A DNA stretch of 30,029 nt. Origin: an uncultured Bacteroidales bacterium (GTDB taxonomy: Bacteria > Bacteroidota > Bacteroidia > Bacteroidales > UBA3663). The stretch's first letter is position 1. Each line of letters starts with the position of its first letter. Below are positions 9,176-16,231 of this stretch, piece by piece. The DNA is taken from contig CALBPV010000123.1 of the NCBI GenBank assembly GCA_937899265.1, positions 1-30,029 of the forward strand, written 5' to 3'. The notes beneath the pieces are model-generated. The model made no database searches. It was not told the origin of the DNA and was given only the letters and a program-made list of their open reading frames with translations. The position numbers were made by a program, and so were the translations under genes.

Positions 9176-10099
9176 CTAGGGTTTAATAATTTTGCCCTCT
9201 TCACGCATCTTGCCTACAAGACGGTCGAGAATGCCATTCACGAATCTTGCCGAATTGGGCGAAGAATAGTGTTTGGCCAGTTCGATATACTCATTGAGCG
9301 TGATGCGCACCGGGATATCGGCAAAGTAGAGCAACTCGGTGATGGCCGTAGCCATTATCACCTTGTCCATCATTGCCATACGTTCGCTCTCCCAATTGGA
9401 AGCCACATCGTTAATCATGGGAATGTACTCATGGATGTGGTCGAGCGTGAGGTGATAGAGCTCTTGGGCGAACTTTCGGTCGGTATCCGTGGCGAACATC
9501 TTGGCCAGATGTACGGTCACGTCGGTTTCCTTCATTCGCTGCACAGCCTTCACCACGTACGACAGGATGACGGCCAAATCGTCGTTCCAAAAGATATCGC
9601 GGCTTTCGAGCGTCTCGTCCAATCGGGGGCAATTGGGAAATACTGTATTGAGGATTTCCACCCAAAGGGCTTTGTCCTCGTCAAAGGAGGGCGATTTCGT
9701 TCCGCCCATATAACTTTGATACAGCGGCAGTTCCTCGATTTGCTCCCAGAGAGCACGATAGAGATCCGTGTCGAAATCGGAGGTAAGATTGTGCTCGTCG
9801 CAGTAAGTCAAAACCTTTGCGTCATCGGCTATCAGCTTGGCCACGCGGTTGTTGACGAAGCGCAAGTTGGGCATTCGCTCCTCGTCGGTGGGGATATACT
9901 TCGTACGACCGGCCTCTATCTGTAGATGACGCCATTCGGTAACCTTTACGACGAGAGCGAGCAGAAAGTTATAAAGCTTCCACGACGACTCAACCGCCTC
10001 CGTCATCTCGCCCTCTGCCTCATAAAGGGGTCGGTTGGCCTGCATGTCGGCATAGACGAGCTGAACGGTTTTGATACGGATGAGTTGACGGTTTATCAT
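9176..10099 (-). CDS. nusB: Transcription antitermination factor NusB (long Bacteroidetes form)
   Basis: The product has 307 residues, about twice the length of E. coli NusB. The extra material is an N-terminal and central helical part, while the last third carries the NusB core signature MDKVIMATAITELLYFADIPVRITLNEYIELAKHYSS followed by ARFVNGILDRL. The opening MINRQLIRIKTVQLVYA is the NusB helix 1 pattern. NusB binds boxA RNA with NusE (ribosomal protein S10) and supports antitermination on rRNA operons. Its ATG overlaps the mscL stop by 4 bp (ATGA) and yajC follows after 14 bp. Confidence 0.93.
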   Translation of the reverse strand: MINRQLIRIKTVQLVYADMQANRPLYEAEGEMTEAVESSWKLYNFLLALVVKVTEWRHLQIEAGRTKYIPTDEERMPNLRFVNNRVAKLIADDAKVLTYCDEHNLTSDFDTDLYRALWEQIEELPLYQSYMGGTKSPSFDEDKALWVEILNTVFPNCPRLDETLESRDIFWNDDLAVILSYVVKAVQRMKETDVTVHLAKMFATDTDRKFAQELYHLTLDHIHEYIPMINDVASNWESERMAMMDKVIMATAITELLYFADIPVRITLNEYIELAKHYSSPNSARFVNGILDRLVGKMREEGKIIKP

Positions 10100-10521
10100 T
10101 TCTTAGCCAGCAAATCGCGGATTTCGGTGAGGAGTTTCTCTTCTTTCGTGGGTTCCGGATCGGGTGCGGGAGCTGCGGGTGCCTCTTCTTTCTTGCGGTT
10201 GAGGGCGTTGATGGCCTTCACGAGGAAGAAGATGGCAAGAGCTATGAGCAGGAAATCGATGATAACCTGGATGAAGTTACCGTAGTTGAGGCTGACGGCA
10301 GGTGTGACAACCGTCTCACCGTCCATCACAGCTTCCTGCATGACCCATTTAAGGTCGGAGAAGTTGGCATTGCCCAAGAGCAAGCCAATGGGGGGCATGA
10401 TAACATCGTTCACCAGAGAGGTTACGATTTTGCCAAAAGCACCACCGATAACAACACCTACAGCCATATCTACGACGTTGCCGCGCATGGCAAATTCTTT
10501 AAATTCTTTGAGCATTGACAT
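10096..10521 (-). CDS. mscL: Large-conductance mechanosensitive channel MscL
   Basis: This 141-residue protein is an inner-membrane channel that opens under membrane tension and releases solutes on hypo-osmotic shock. The N-terminal FKEFAMRGNVVDMAVGVVIGGAFGKIVTSLVNDVIMPPIG matches the amphipathic helix plus TM1 of MscL, TM2 follows at about residues 86-105 (FIQVIIDFLLIALAIFFLVKA), and a Pro/Ala-rich linker leads to the C-terminal helix (EEKLLTEIRDLLAKK). A second in-frame ATG two codons downstream is an equally possible start. The gene overlaps nusB by 4 bp. No TAnnTTTG box is visible in the 55 bp upstream, so it may be read from the decarboxylase transcript. Confidence 0.95.
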   Translation of the reverse strand: MSMLKEFKEFAMRGNVVDMAVGVVIGGAFGKIVTSLVNDVIMPPIGLLLGNANFSDLKWVMQEAVMDGETVVTPAVSLNYGNFIQVIIDFLLIALAIFFLVKAINALNRKKEEAPAAPAPDPEPTKEEKLLTEIRDLLAKK

Positions 10522-10576
10522 AGTTATTCAGTTTTTATGAATGTTGAATAATGAAAATGAATTTCTGAGTTATATT

Positions 10577-11734
10577 TTATCCGAGGAAGGCCAACAGGAT
10601 ACCGGCTGCAACGGCCGAGCCTATCACACCGGCCACATTCGGGCCCATGGCGTGCATCAGCAGATAGTTGGTCGGATCGTATTCCAAGCCCACGTTCTGC
10701 GAAATACGGGCAGCATCGGGCACAGCCGACACACCCGCGTTGCCGATGAGTGGGTTGATTTTGTTGCCCTCCTTGAGGAAGAGGTTGAAGATTTTCACGA
10801 ACAGCACGCCCGAAGCAGTGGCTACGATGAAAGACAGAGCACCGAGACCGAATACAAGGATGGAGTCGGCGGTCAGGAAGGTCGATGCCTGGGTGGAACA
10901 GCCCACCGTGAAACCCAACAAGATGGTTACAATATCGATGAGGGGACCCTTGGCGGTGTCACAGAGACGCTTGGTCACGCCACACTCCTTTATTATATTA
11001 CCGAAGAACAACATACCCAACAGGGGCAGACCCGAGGGGATGATATAACATGTAAGCAAGAGTCCGATGATGGGGAACATTACCTTCTGCTTGTGGGAAA
11101 CGGCACCCGGAGCTTTCATGCGGATGCGACGTTCCTTGTCGTTAGTGAGCAACTTCATGATAGGAGGCTGGAACACCGGTATCAAAGCCATGTAGCTGTA
11201 GGCGGCCACTGCAATGGCTCCCATCAGATGGGGTGCCAGTTTCGAGGAAAGGAAGATGGCTGTGGGGCCGTCGGCACCGCCGATGATTCCTATGGCTCCC
11301 GCCTCACTGGGCGTGAATCCAAGCGAAAGAGAAAGAATGTAGGCACCGAAGATACCGAACTGGGCTGCTGCTCCCACAAGTATCAGTTTCGGATTGGCTA
11401 TAAGCGCCGAGAAATCCGTCATGGCTCCGATGCCCAGGAAGATGAGCGGCGGATACCAACCTTGCTTCACACCGCTGTAGAGAATGTTCAGCACAGAGCC
11501 TTCTTCATATATACCGATTCTCAGACCGGCCTCCAACGGGAAGGGAATATTGCCAACCAGAATACCGAATCCGATGGGTATCAGCAGCATCGGCTCGAAC
11601 TTCTTGGCCGTAGCCAGGTAGATGAAGAAGATGCCGACGAGTGTCATAATGACATTGCCCCAAGTCACATTGGCAATACCGGTGTAGTGCCACAGATATT
11701 GAAGATTTTCGACGAAAAACTGTAGTTGTTCCAT
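10577..11734 (-). CDS. Beta subunit of a sodium-translocating biotin-dependent decarboxylase
   Basis: This 385-residue polytopic membrane protein belongs to the OadB/MmdB/GcdB family. It couples decarboxylation of a carboxybiotin carrier to sodium export. Signature stretches are GGADGPTAIF (residues 152-161, containing the ion-binding Asp155), NPLIGNAGVSAVPDAAR (327-343) and HAMGPNVAGVIGSA (361-374). The substrate (oxaloacetate or methylmalonyl-CoA) cannot be told from the beta subunit alone. In Bacteroidales the gene usually ends an operon with carboxyltransferase and biotin-carrier genes; here the gene upstream is a tRNA and the gene downstream is mscL, so it stands apart from its partners. 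No promoter is seen in the 35 bp between the tRNA and its ATG. Confidence 0.92.
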   Translation of the reverse strand: MEQLQFFVENLQYLWHYTGIANVTWGNVIMTLVGIFFIYLATAKKFEPMLLIPIGFGILVGNIPFPLEAGLRIGIYEEGSVLNILYSGVKQGWYPPLIFLGIGAMTDFSALIANPKLILVGAAAQFGIFGAYILSLSLGFTPSEAGAIGIIGGADGPTAIFLSSKLAPHLMGAIAVAAYSYMALIPVFQPPIMKLLTNDKERRIRMKAPGAVSHKQKVMFPIIGLLLTCYIIPSGLPLLGMLFFGNIIKECGVTKRLCDTAKGPLIDIVTILLGFTVGCSTQASTFLTADSILVFGLGALSFIVATASGVLFVKIFNLFLKEGNKINPLIGNAGVSAVPDAARISQNVGLEYDPTNYLLMHAMGPNVAGVIGSAVAAGILLAFLG

Positions 11735-11769
11735 TTAATTATAAAACTTCTCGTTAGGCCGTTCGTTTG

Positions 11770-11841
11770 TAGTCGGACTGGGAATCGAACCCAGATCTAA
11801 GGTTTAGGAAACCTCTATTCTATCCGTTGAACTATCCAACC
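11770..11841 (-). tRNA. tRNA-Arg, anticodon CCT
   Basis: The 72-nt minus-strand sequence folds as a class I tRNA: acceptor GGTTGGA/TCCGACT, D stem GTTC/GAAT, anticodon stem GAGGT/ACCTT with loop TTCCTAA, a 4-nt variable region, T stem CTGGG/CCCAG with loop TTCGATT, and discriminator A. The anticodon CCT reads AGG arginine codons. CCA is not encoded, as is common in this phylum. The acceptor stem includes a G-U at its first pair (1-72) and another at 4-69. Confidence 0.93.
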
Positions 11842-11853
11842 GTTGAACGCAAT

Positions 11854-11878
11854 TTTGTGACCCGAAGGAGCTCACAAA
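11854..11878 (-). other. UUCG-capped hairpin in the tRNA-Arg 5' leader
   Basis: On the minus strand TTTGTGA and TCACAAA pair (7 bp), with an inner CC-TTCG-GG cap and a 3-nt bulge on one side. It lies between the tRNA promoter and the mature tRNA 5' end, with 12 nt between hairpin and tRNA, and has no U-tract, so it is not an intrinsic terminator. Confidence 0.5.
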
Positions 11879-11904
11879 TGGCTCGTTTGACCACAATTTC
11901 GGTG

Positions 11905-11936
11905 CAAAGATACAAAAATAATCATAAAAAAACAAA
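11905..11936 (-). promoter_or_regulatory. Promoter of tRNA-Arg (possibly also of the decarboxylase gene)
   Basis: On the minus strand, TTTG (11936-11933), a 20-nt spacer and TATCTTTG (11912-11905) match both boxes of the Bacteroidetes promoter at standard spacing. Transcription would start near 11898, leaving a leader of about 55 nt before the tRNA. Confidence 0.8.
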
Positions 11937-11962
11937 TATTTTTCATTTTATTCACCCTCGGA

Positions 11963-11994
11963 TTTGTGTTTCTCCCAAAATTTTCGTACTTTTG
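11963..11994 (+). promoter_or_regulatory. Promoter of the calcium ATPase gene
   Basis: TTTG (11963-11966), a 20-nt spacer and TACTTTTG (11987-11994) give a full match to TTTG/TAnnTTTG. The ATG at 12031 follows after 36 nt. This promoter sits downstream of the first in-frame ATG codons of the frame, which decides the start at 12031. It is divergent from the tRNA promoter. Confidence 0.82.
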
Positions 11995-12030
11995 CAACAC
12001 AAAAACAGCAAAATCGTGCGTTTTCGCAAT

Positions 12031-14640
12031 ATGTCATATATCAAAAATCGCAGAGCTCCGCTGACATCTTCGCAAGTCGAAGAACAACGTCTGAAATACG
12101 GCGTCAACAAGCTCACTCCCCCCGAACGCGAACCTCTCTGGAAGGCTTTTCTGGAGAAGTTCAAAGACCCGTTGATTGAGGTTCTTCTCCTCATCATGGT
12201 TGTCTCGATGGGAGTTTCGGTCTTCGAATATGTCAAGATGCCCGACGTAGGCGCGGAAGTCTTCCTCGAACCTCTGGGAGTGCTCGTCGCACTTCTTCTG
12301 GCCACAAGCGTGGGCTTTGTATTCGAAGTCAAAGCTTCACGCGAATTCGACGTGCTCAACCAAGTGAACGACAACACTCCCGTGAGAGTTATCCGCTCTG
12401 TCGGAGGCCATTACCGCGTAATGGAAATTGCGCGTTGGGAGGTGGTTTGCGGCGACTGGGTGTCCATCGAGACCGGCGATGAAATTCCGGCCGACGGGGT
12501 TCTTCTGGAGGCCGTCTCTCTCTCGGTGAACGAATCTGTGCTCACTGGCGAAGCGATGACCCCGAAATACATCCCCTCCGAAGAACGTCCGGAGACAGAA
12601 CAGACTGCCTATCCCGTCAATCAACTGCTGCGCGGCACGACGGTGATTGAGGGGCACGGCACGATGATTGTCACGGCGGTGGGCGACAGCACCGAACAGG
12701 GCAATGTGGCGCAGGCAACACAGATTGACAACGGAATCACCACGCCGCTCAACCGTCAGCTCGGAGCTCTGGGAAAATGGCTTTCCAAAGCGGCTTTTAT
12801 CGTGGCCGCAGCCATCATCGTCGGGCGTCTGATTTGGTTCATTTTCTTGGACGGACAGGACGAAACCGCCCTCGAAACCATCCACTACGGCCTCACCTCC
12901 CTGATGATAGCCATCACACTCATTGCAGTGGCCGTCCCCGAGGGATTGCCGCTCAGCATCACTCTGAGTCTGGCTCTCGCTATGCGCAGGATGTTGAAGG
13001 AGCACAATCTCGTGCGTCGTCTCCACGCCTGCGAGACGATGGGTGCCGCCACTGTGATATGCACCGACAAAACCGGCACCCTGACCCGCAACCGCATGCA
13101 TGTCGAAGCGCTTCACGATTATCCATCCAATTCCGCTGTTTTGGCCGAGGCCATTGCAGCCAATTCCACAGCCTATCTCCAAGAGACCGACGACAACGTC
13201 TCCATTCTCGGCAATCCCACCGAAGGGGCACTTCTTCTCTGGCTCCGCGAACACGGCACCGACTACCTCCCACTCCGCCAATCGCTGAAGATTCTGTATC
13301 AGGTTCCCTTTTCCACCGAAAGCAAACGGATGGAAACAACCGTGCTGAGCACGGCTTTAGAGGGTCGCAAAGTCACTTATATCAAGGGGGCTCCCGAACT
13401 CCTGCTCGACGAATGTGACGAAATCGCAGCTCCGCCCTCGGGACAACCTCTATCTGCTGCGGACATCAAAGCCGACTTGGCACGTTATCAGGCACAAGCC
13501 ATGCGCACCTTGGGCTTTGCCTGCCGCATCGACAACGGGCCGCTCGTCTTCACAGGCATAGCTGCCATCATGGATCCAGTGCGGGATGAAGTTCCCGAGG
13601 CCATCCGCACCTGTCGCGATGCCGGCATCCGTGTCATCATCGTCACAGGCGACACCCAAGGTACAGCCGTAGAGATAGGCCGCCAATGCGGCATCATGCA
13701 TGACGGAGAACCCCTCCCCTACGAGGTGATGACAGGCACACAGTTCGAGGCCATGTCCGACGATGACTTCCTCGGTGTCCCCTCCGTCCGGCTCAAGATA
13801 CTCTGCAGAGCCCGTCCTTTGGACAAAAAACGTCTCGTCAAACTCCTCCAACGTCAGGGCGAAGTCGTGGCGGTCACGGGCGACGGCACCAACGATGCTC
13901 CGGCGCTCAAAGCGGCCCACGTAGGCATTTCGATGGGCAATGGAACGGCTGTAGCCAAACAGGCTTCCGACATCACCATCACCGACAATTCGTTCTCCTC
14001 CATCGTCAAAGCCGTCATGTGGGGACGTTCACTCTACAAGAACATCGAACGTTTCATCCTCTTCCAAATGACAGTCAACGTGGCGGCCTGCGCTGTGGTA
14101 TTGACGGGCGCTTTTCTGGGCAAAGAATCTCCCCTGACGGTCACCCAAATGCTGTGGGTCAACCTCATCATGGACACTTTTGCCGCGATGGCTCTCTCTT
14201 CGCTTCCTGCCGACCCGGCTGTCATGAAGGACAAACCGCGTTCTACCCGGACCCGCATCATAAACCGCAAGATGGTCTTCAACATCCTCGGATGGGGATT
14301 ACTCTTCTCCGGCATCCTGATATGGCTGTGGCTCCACCCTCTCCTCTTCCCTCACGAATGGTTCTTCACCTTCTTCGTGCTTCTCCAGTTCTGGAACCTC
14401 ATCAACGTCCGGCTCTACAACACCGACATGATGTTTTGGAATGCCTCTTGGAGCAAAGGGTTCTGGAGCATCGCCGCTCTCATTCTCTTGGGACAGTGGC
14501 TCATCGTCACCTTCGGCGGACAGATGTTCAACATCGTACATCCGCTTGCCTTCGAGACCTTCCGGACGCTTTTCCTATGGACACTGCCCGTCTTCCTCCT
14601 CGGCGAAATGATTAGGGCCATTCGTTGCCTCAGGCAGTAG
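12031..14640 (+). CDS. PMCA-type calcium-transporting P-type ATPase
   Basis: The 869-residue inner-membrane pump carries the P-type phosphorylation motif DKTGTLT with Asp346, the nucleotide-binding KGAPE motif, the hinge TGDGTNDAP (616-624) and an actuator loop TGEA (172-175) in place of the common TGES. PEGLPL in M4 (303-308) and NLIMDTFAAMAL in M6 (Asn711, Asp715) are the calcium-site residues of plasma-membrane-type calcium ATPases, so calcium export is the likely role. The frame is open further upstream to 11827, but that part crosses the tRNA gene and two promoters; MSYIKNRRAPLTSSQVEEQR at 12031 is the natural start. ruvB follows after 77 bp in the same direction. Confidence 0.9.
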   Translation: MSYIKNRRAPLTSSQVEEQRLKYGVNKLTPPEREPLWKAFLEKFKDPLIEVLLLIMVVSMGVSVFEYVKMPDVGAEVFLEPLGVLVALLLATSVGFVFEVKASREFDVLNQVNDNTPVRVIRSVGGHYRVMEIARWEVVCGDWVSIETGDEIPADGVLLEAVSLSVNESVLTGEAMTPKYIPSEERPETEQTAYPVNQLLRGTTVIEGHGTMIVTAVGDSTEQGNVAQATQIDNGITTPLNRQLGALGKWLSKAAFIVAAAIIVGRLIWFIFLDGQDETALETIHYGLTSLMIAITLIAVAVPEGLPLSITLSLALAMRRMLKEHNLVRRLHACETMGAATVICTDKTGTLTRNRMHVEALHDYPSNSAVLAEAIAANSTAYLQETDDNVSILGNPTEGALLLWLREHGTDYLPLRQSLKILYQVPFSTESKRMETTVLSTALEGRKVTYIKGAPELLLDECDEIAAPPSGQPLSAADIKADLARYQAQAMRTLGFACRIDNGPLVFTGIAAIMDPVRDEVPEAIRTCRDAGIRVIIVTGDTQGTAVEIGRQCGIMHDGEPLPYEVMTGTQFEAMSDDDFLGVPSVRLKILCRARPLDKKRLVKLLQRQGEVVAVTGDGTNDAPALKAAHVGISMGNGTAVAKQASDITITDNSFSSIVKAVMWGRSLYKNIERFILFQMTVNVAACAVVLTGAFLGKESPLTVTQMLWVNLIMDTFAAMALSSLPADPAVMKDKPRSTRTRIINRKMVFNILGWGLLFSGILIWLWLHPLLFPHEWFFTFFVLLQFWNLINVRLYNTDMMFWNASWSKGFWSIAALILLGQWLIVTFGGQMFNIVHPLAFETFRTLFLWTLPVFLLGEMIRAIRCLRQ

Positions 14641-14656
14641 CATTGTCCTTTCAGAA

Positions 14657-14704
14657 ATAACGAGATAACGAGATAATGTGATAACGAGATAACGACATTA
14701 CGCA
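14657..14704 (+). repeat. 8-bp tandem repeat (ATAACGAG) upstream of ruvB
   Basis: From 14657 the unit ATAACGAG occurs five times head to tail. Units 1, 2 and 4 are exact, unit 3 is ATAATGTG and unit 5 is ATAACGAC; a sixth degenerate unit, ATTACGCA, follows. The array ends 13 bp before the ruvB ATG and fills most of the gap to the ATPase gene. Confidence 0.85.
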
Positions 14705-14717
14705 ACAACATTACAAA

Positions 14718-15740
14718 ATGGATTTTGATATTCGCAACCCAAAAGTTTCCGAGCAGGAAAAAGAACTCGACAAAGCGCTGCGTCCGTTGACCTTCGATGA
14801 CTTCCGGGGACAGGACAAAGTGATTGAGAATCTGCGCGTCTTCGTGGCAGCTGCCAAGATGCGCAGAGAAGCCTTGGACCACACCCTTTTCCACGGTCCT
14901 CCCGGTCTCGGCAAAACCACCCTCTCCAATATCATTGCCAACGAATTGGGCGTGGGCTTCAAGGTCACGTCGGGTCCTGTGCTCGACAAACCAGGAGACC
15001 TCGCCGGTCTGCTCACCAGCCTCGAACGCAACGATGTGCTTTTCATCGATGAGATTCACCGTCTCTCACCCATCGTGGAGGAATATCTCTATTCCGCGAT
15101 GGAAGACTATCGCATCGACATCATGATAGACAAAGGACCTGCCGCCCGCAGCATCCAGATTGACCTCGAACCGTTCACCCTCATTGGTGCAACTACCCGT
15201 AGCGGCCTGCTCACAGCACCTCTGCGTGCCCGCTTCGGCATCAATATGCACCTCGAATACTACGACACACCGGTGTTGGCCGGCATCGTGGGACGCTCAG
15301 CCCAGATTATGGGCATGGATTGCGACGAAGAAGCGGCCATCGAGATAGCACTCCGGTCACGCGGTACCCCGCGTATCTCCAACTCCCTCCTGCGCCGTGT
15401 ACGCGACTTTGCGATGGTAAAAGGACAGGACTCCATTGACATCAAGATAGCCAAATTCGCTCTCGAAGCCCTCGGTGTCGATACTTACGGTCTCGACGAG
15501 ATAGACAACAAACTCCTCTCCACCATCATCGACAAATTCGGAGGCGGTCCGGTAGGTCTCACCACCATTTCAACGGCTTTGGGCGAAGATCCCGGCACTG
15601 TCGAGGATGTCTATGAACCTTACCTTATCAAAGAAGGCTTCCTCAAACGAACTCCTCGAGGCCGTGAAGCCACTCCCCTTGCATATCGTCACCTCAACCG
15701 CTCCAAATTCGGCGAAGAAGCCTCACTCTTCGACGAGTGA
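14718..15740 (+). CDS. ruvB: Holliday junction branch-migration helicase RuvB
   Basis: This 340-residue AAA+ motor works with RuvA and RuvC to migrate and resolve Holliday junctions in recombination repair. Walker A is GPPGLGKTT (60-68), Walker B is FIDEIHRL (Asp111-Glu112), and the sensor and arginine-finger region reads GATTRSGLLTAPLRARFG. The C-terminal winged-helix domain ends in GREATPLAYRHL. Length is typical. No TAnnTTTG box is seen in the 77 bp upstream, so it may be read through from the ATPase gene. The facing operon ends with a hairpin at 15775-15817. Confidence 0.97.
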   Translation: MDFDIRNPKVSEQEKELDKALRPLTFDDFRGQDKVIENLRVFVAAAKMRREALDHTLFHGPPGLGKTTLSNIIANELGVGFKVTSGPVLDKPGDLAGLLTSLERNDVLFIDEIHRLSPIVEEYLYSAMEDYRIDIMIDKGPAARSIQIDLEPFTLIGATTRSGLLTAPLRARFGINMHLEYYDTPVLAGIVGRSAQIMGMDCDEEAAIEIALRSRGTPRISNSLLRRVRDFAMVKGQDSIDIKIAKFALEALGVDTYGLDEIDNKLLSTIIDKFGGGPVGLTTISTALGEDPGTVEDVYEPYLIKEGFLKRTPRGREATPLAYRHLNRSKFGEEASLFDE

Positions 15741-15774
15741 TACAAACAACCCGGCGACTACAGATTATCGGCAC

Positions 15775-15817
15775 ATTGAAAACCCCGAACCATCGGAAGG
15801 ATGGCTCGGGGTTCAAT
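15775..15817 (-). terminator. Terminator of the efflux operon, possibly also acting on ruvB
   Basis: AACCCCGA/TCGGGGTT (15781-15788 with 15806-15813) and CCATC/GATGG (15790-15794 with 15800-15804) form a 14-position stem around a 5-nt loop. Position 15789/15805 is an A-C mismatch in plus-strand RNA but a U-G wobble in minus-strand RNA. Four more outer pairs follow after a 2-nt bulge. The minus-strand RNA continues GGGGUUUUC. It lies between the convergent ends of ruvB and the efflux operon. Confidence 0.75.
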
Positions 15818-15859
15818 TTAATGAAACATCACGGCATCGGAGCCGGTTGATGAGTTTGG

Positions 15860-16153
15860 TTACATGGCATCTTCGACAGGAAGGACGAAGGCGCGGAGAC
15901 CCAACATGGGACGGTCGGCATCGAGCTTGCGGAGCAAATCGAGGAAGGGTGCAACTTTCTGGTCATCCATAAAAGAGAGCAGAGAAGCGTTGTTGGACGG
16001 CCAGGCATGGCTGTTGAGATGAGGATCGCCGTTGACGGAGCCACGTCCCTGAGTCTGCTCCCAAAGGGTGAATCCGCGCTGCTGGATATGTCCCAGGGCA
16101 CGCTGAATCTCGTCAGCGTGCGCTTGGTCGTAGGATACAAATACTGCTTTCAT
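15860..16153 (-). CDS. PII-like small signalling protein linked to the RND efflux operon
   Basis: This 97-residue cytoplasmic protein shows a ferredoxin-like pattern: strand MKAVFVSYD, helix AHADEIQRALGHIQQR, strand GFTLWEQTQG, a loop GRGSVNGDPHLNSHAWPS, strand ASLLSFMDD, helix QKVAPFLDLLRKLDAD and strand GLRAFVLPVED. The order and the GRGS...H.WP...N segment resemble PII-like and CutA-like proteins. The loop in the T-loop place has no tyrosine for uridylylation. PII-type proteins bind small ligands, often nucleotides, as trimers and regulate partners including membrane transporters. It is the last gene of the efflux operon, 78 bp after the permease, with a hairpin between. Ligand and partner are unknown; the family call rests on pattern and secondary-structure reading. 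Confidence 0.68.
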   Translation of the reverse strand: MKAVFVSYDQAHADEIQRALGHIQQRGFTLWEQTQGRGSVNGDPHLNSHAWPSNNASLLSFMDDQKVAPFLDLLRKLDADRPMLGLRAFVLPVEDAM

Positions 16154-16171
16154 TGAAACTGAGTATTGGGT

Positions 16172-16191
16172 GGCGGAACCGAGGTTCCGCC
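16172..16191 (-). other. Intercistronic hairpin between efflux permease and PII-like gene
   Basis: GGCGGAAC (16172-16179) and GTTCCGCC (16184-16191) form a perfect 8-bp GC-rich stem with a 4-nt loop. No U-tract follows in either direction. It could be an RNA-processing or stability element that sets expression of the two genes apart. Confidence 0.55.
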
Positions 16192-16231
16192 GTTGTTTAA
16201 TTATCGTATGATGAACACTGGTACCTGAGGA

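Noticed and set aside
10524..10551. AT-rich inverted repeat TTATTCA/TGAATAA upstream of mscL
   Set aside because: A 7-bp A/T-rich stem with a 14-nt loop, too weak to call a terminator or operator.
10541..11725. 394-codon open frame on + opposite the decarboxylase beta subunit
   Set aside because: The minus-strand frame has clear family motifs. The + frame has a His/Gln/Gly-rich composition typical of an antisense shadow and no recognisable domain.
11827..12030. N-terminal extension of the calcium ATPase frame
   Set aside because: It would begin inside the tRNA gene and span two promoters; the extension has no pump-like sequence, and the promoter at 11963-11994 lies within it.
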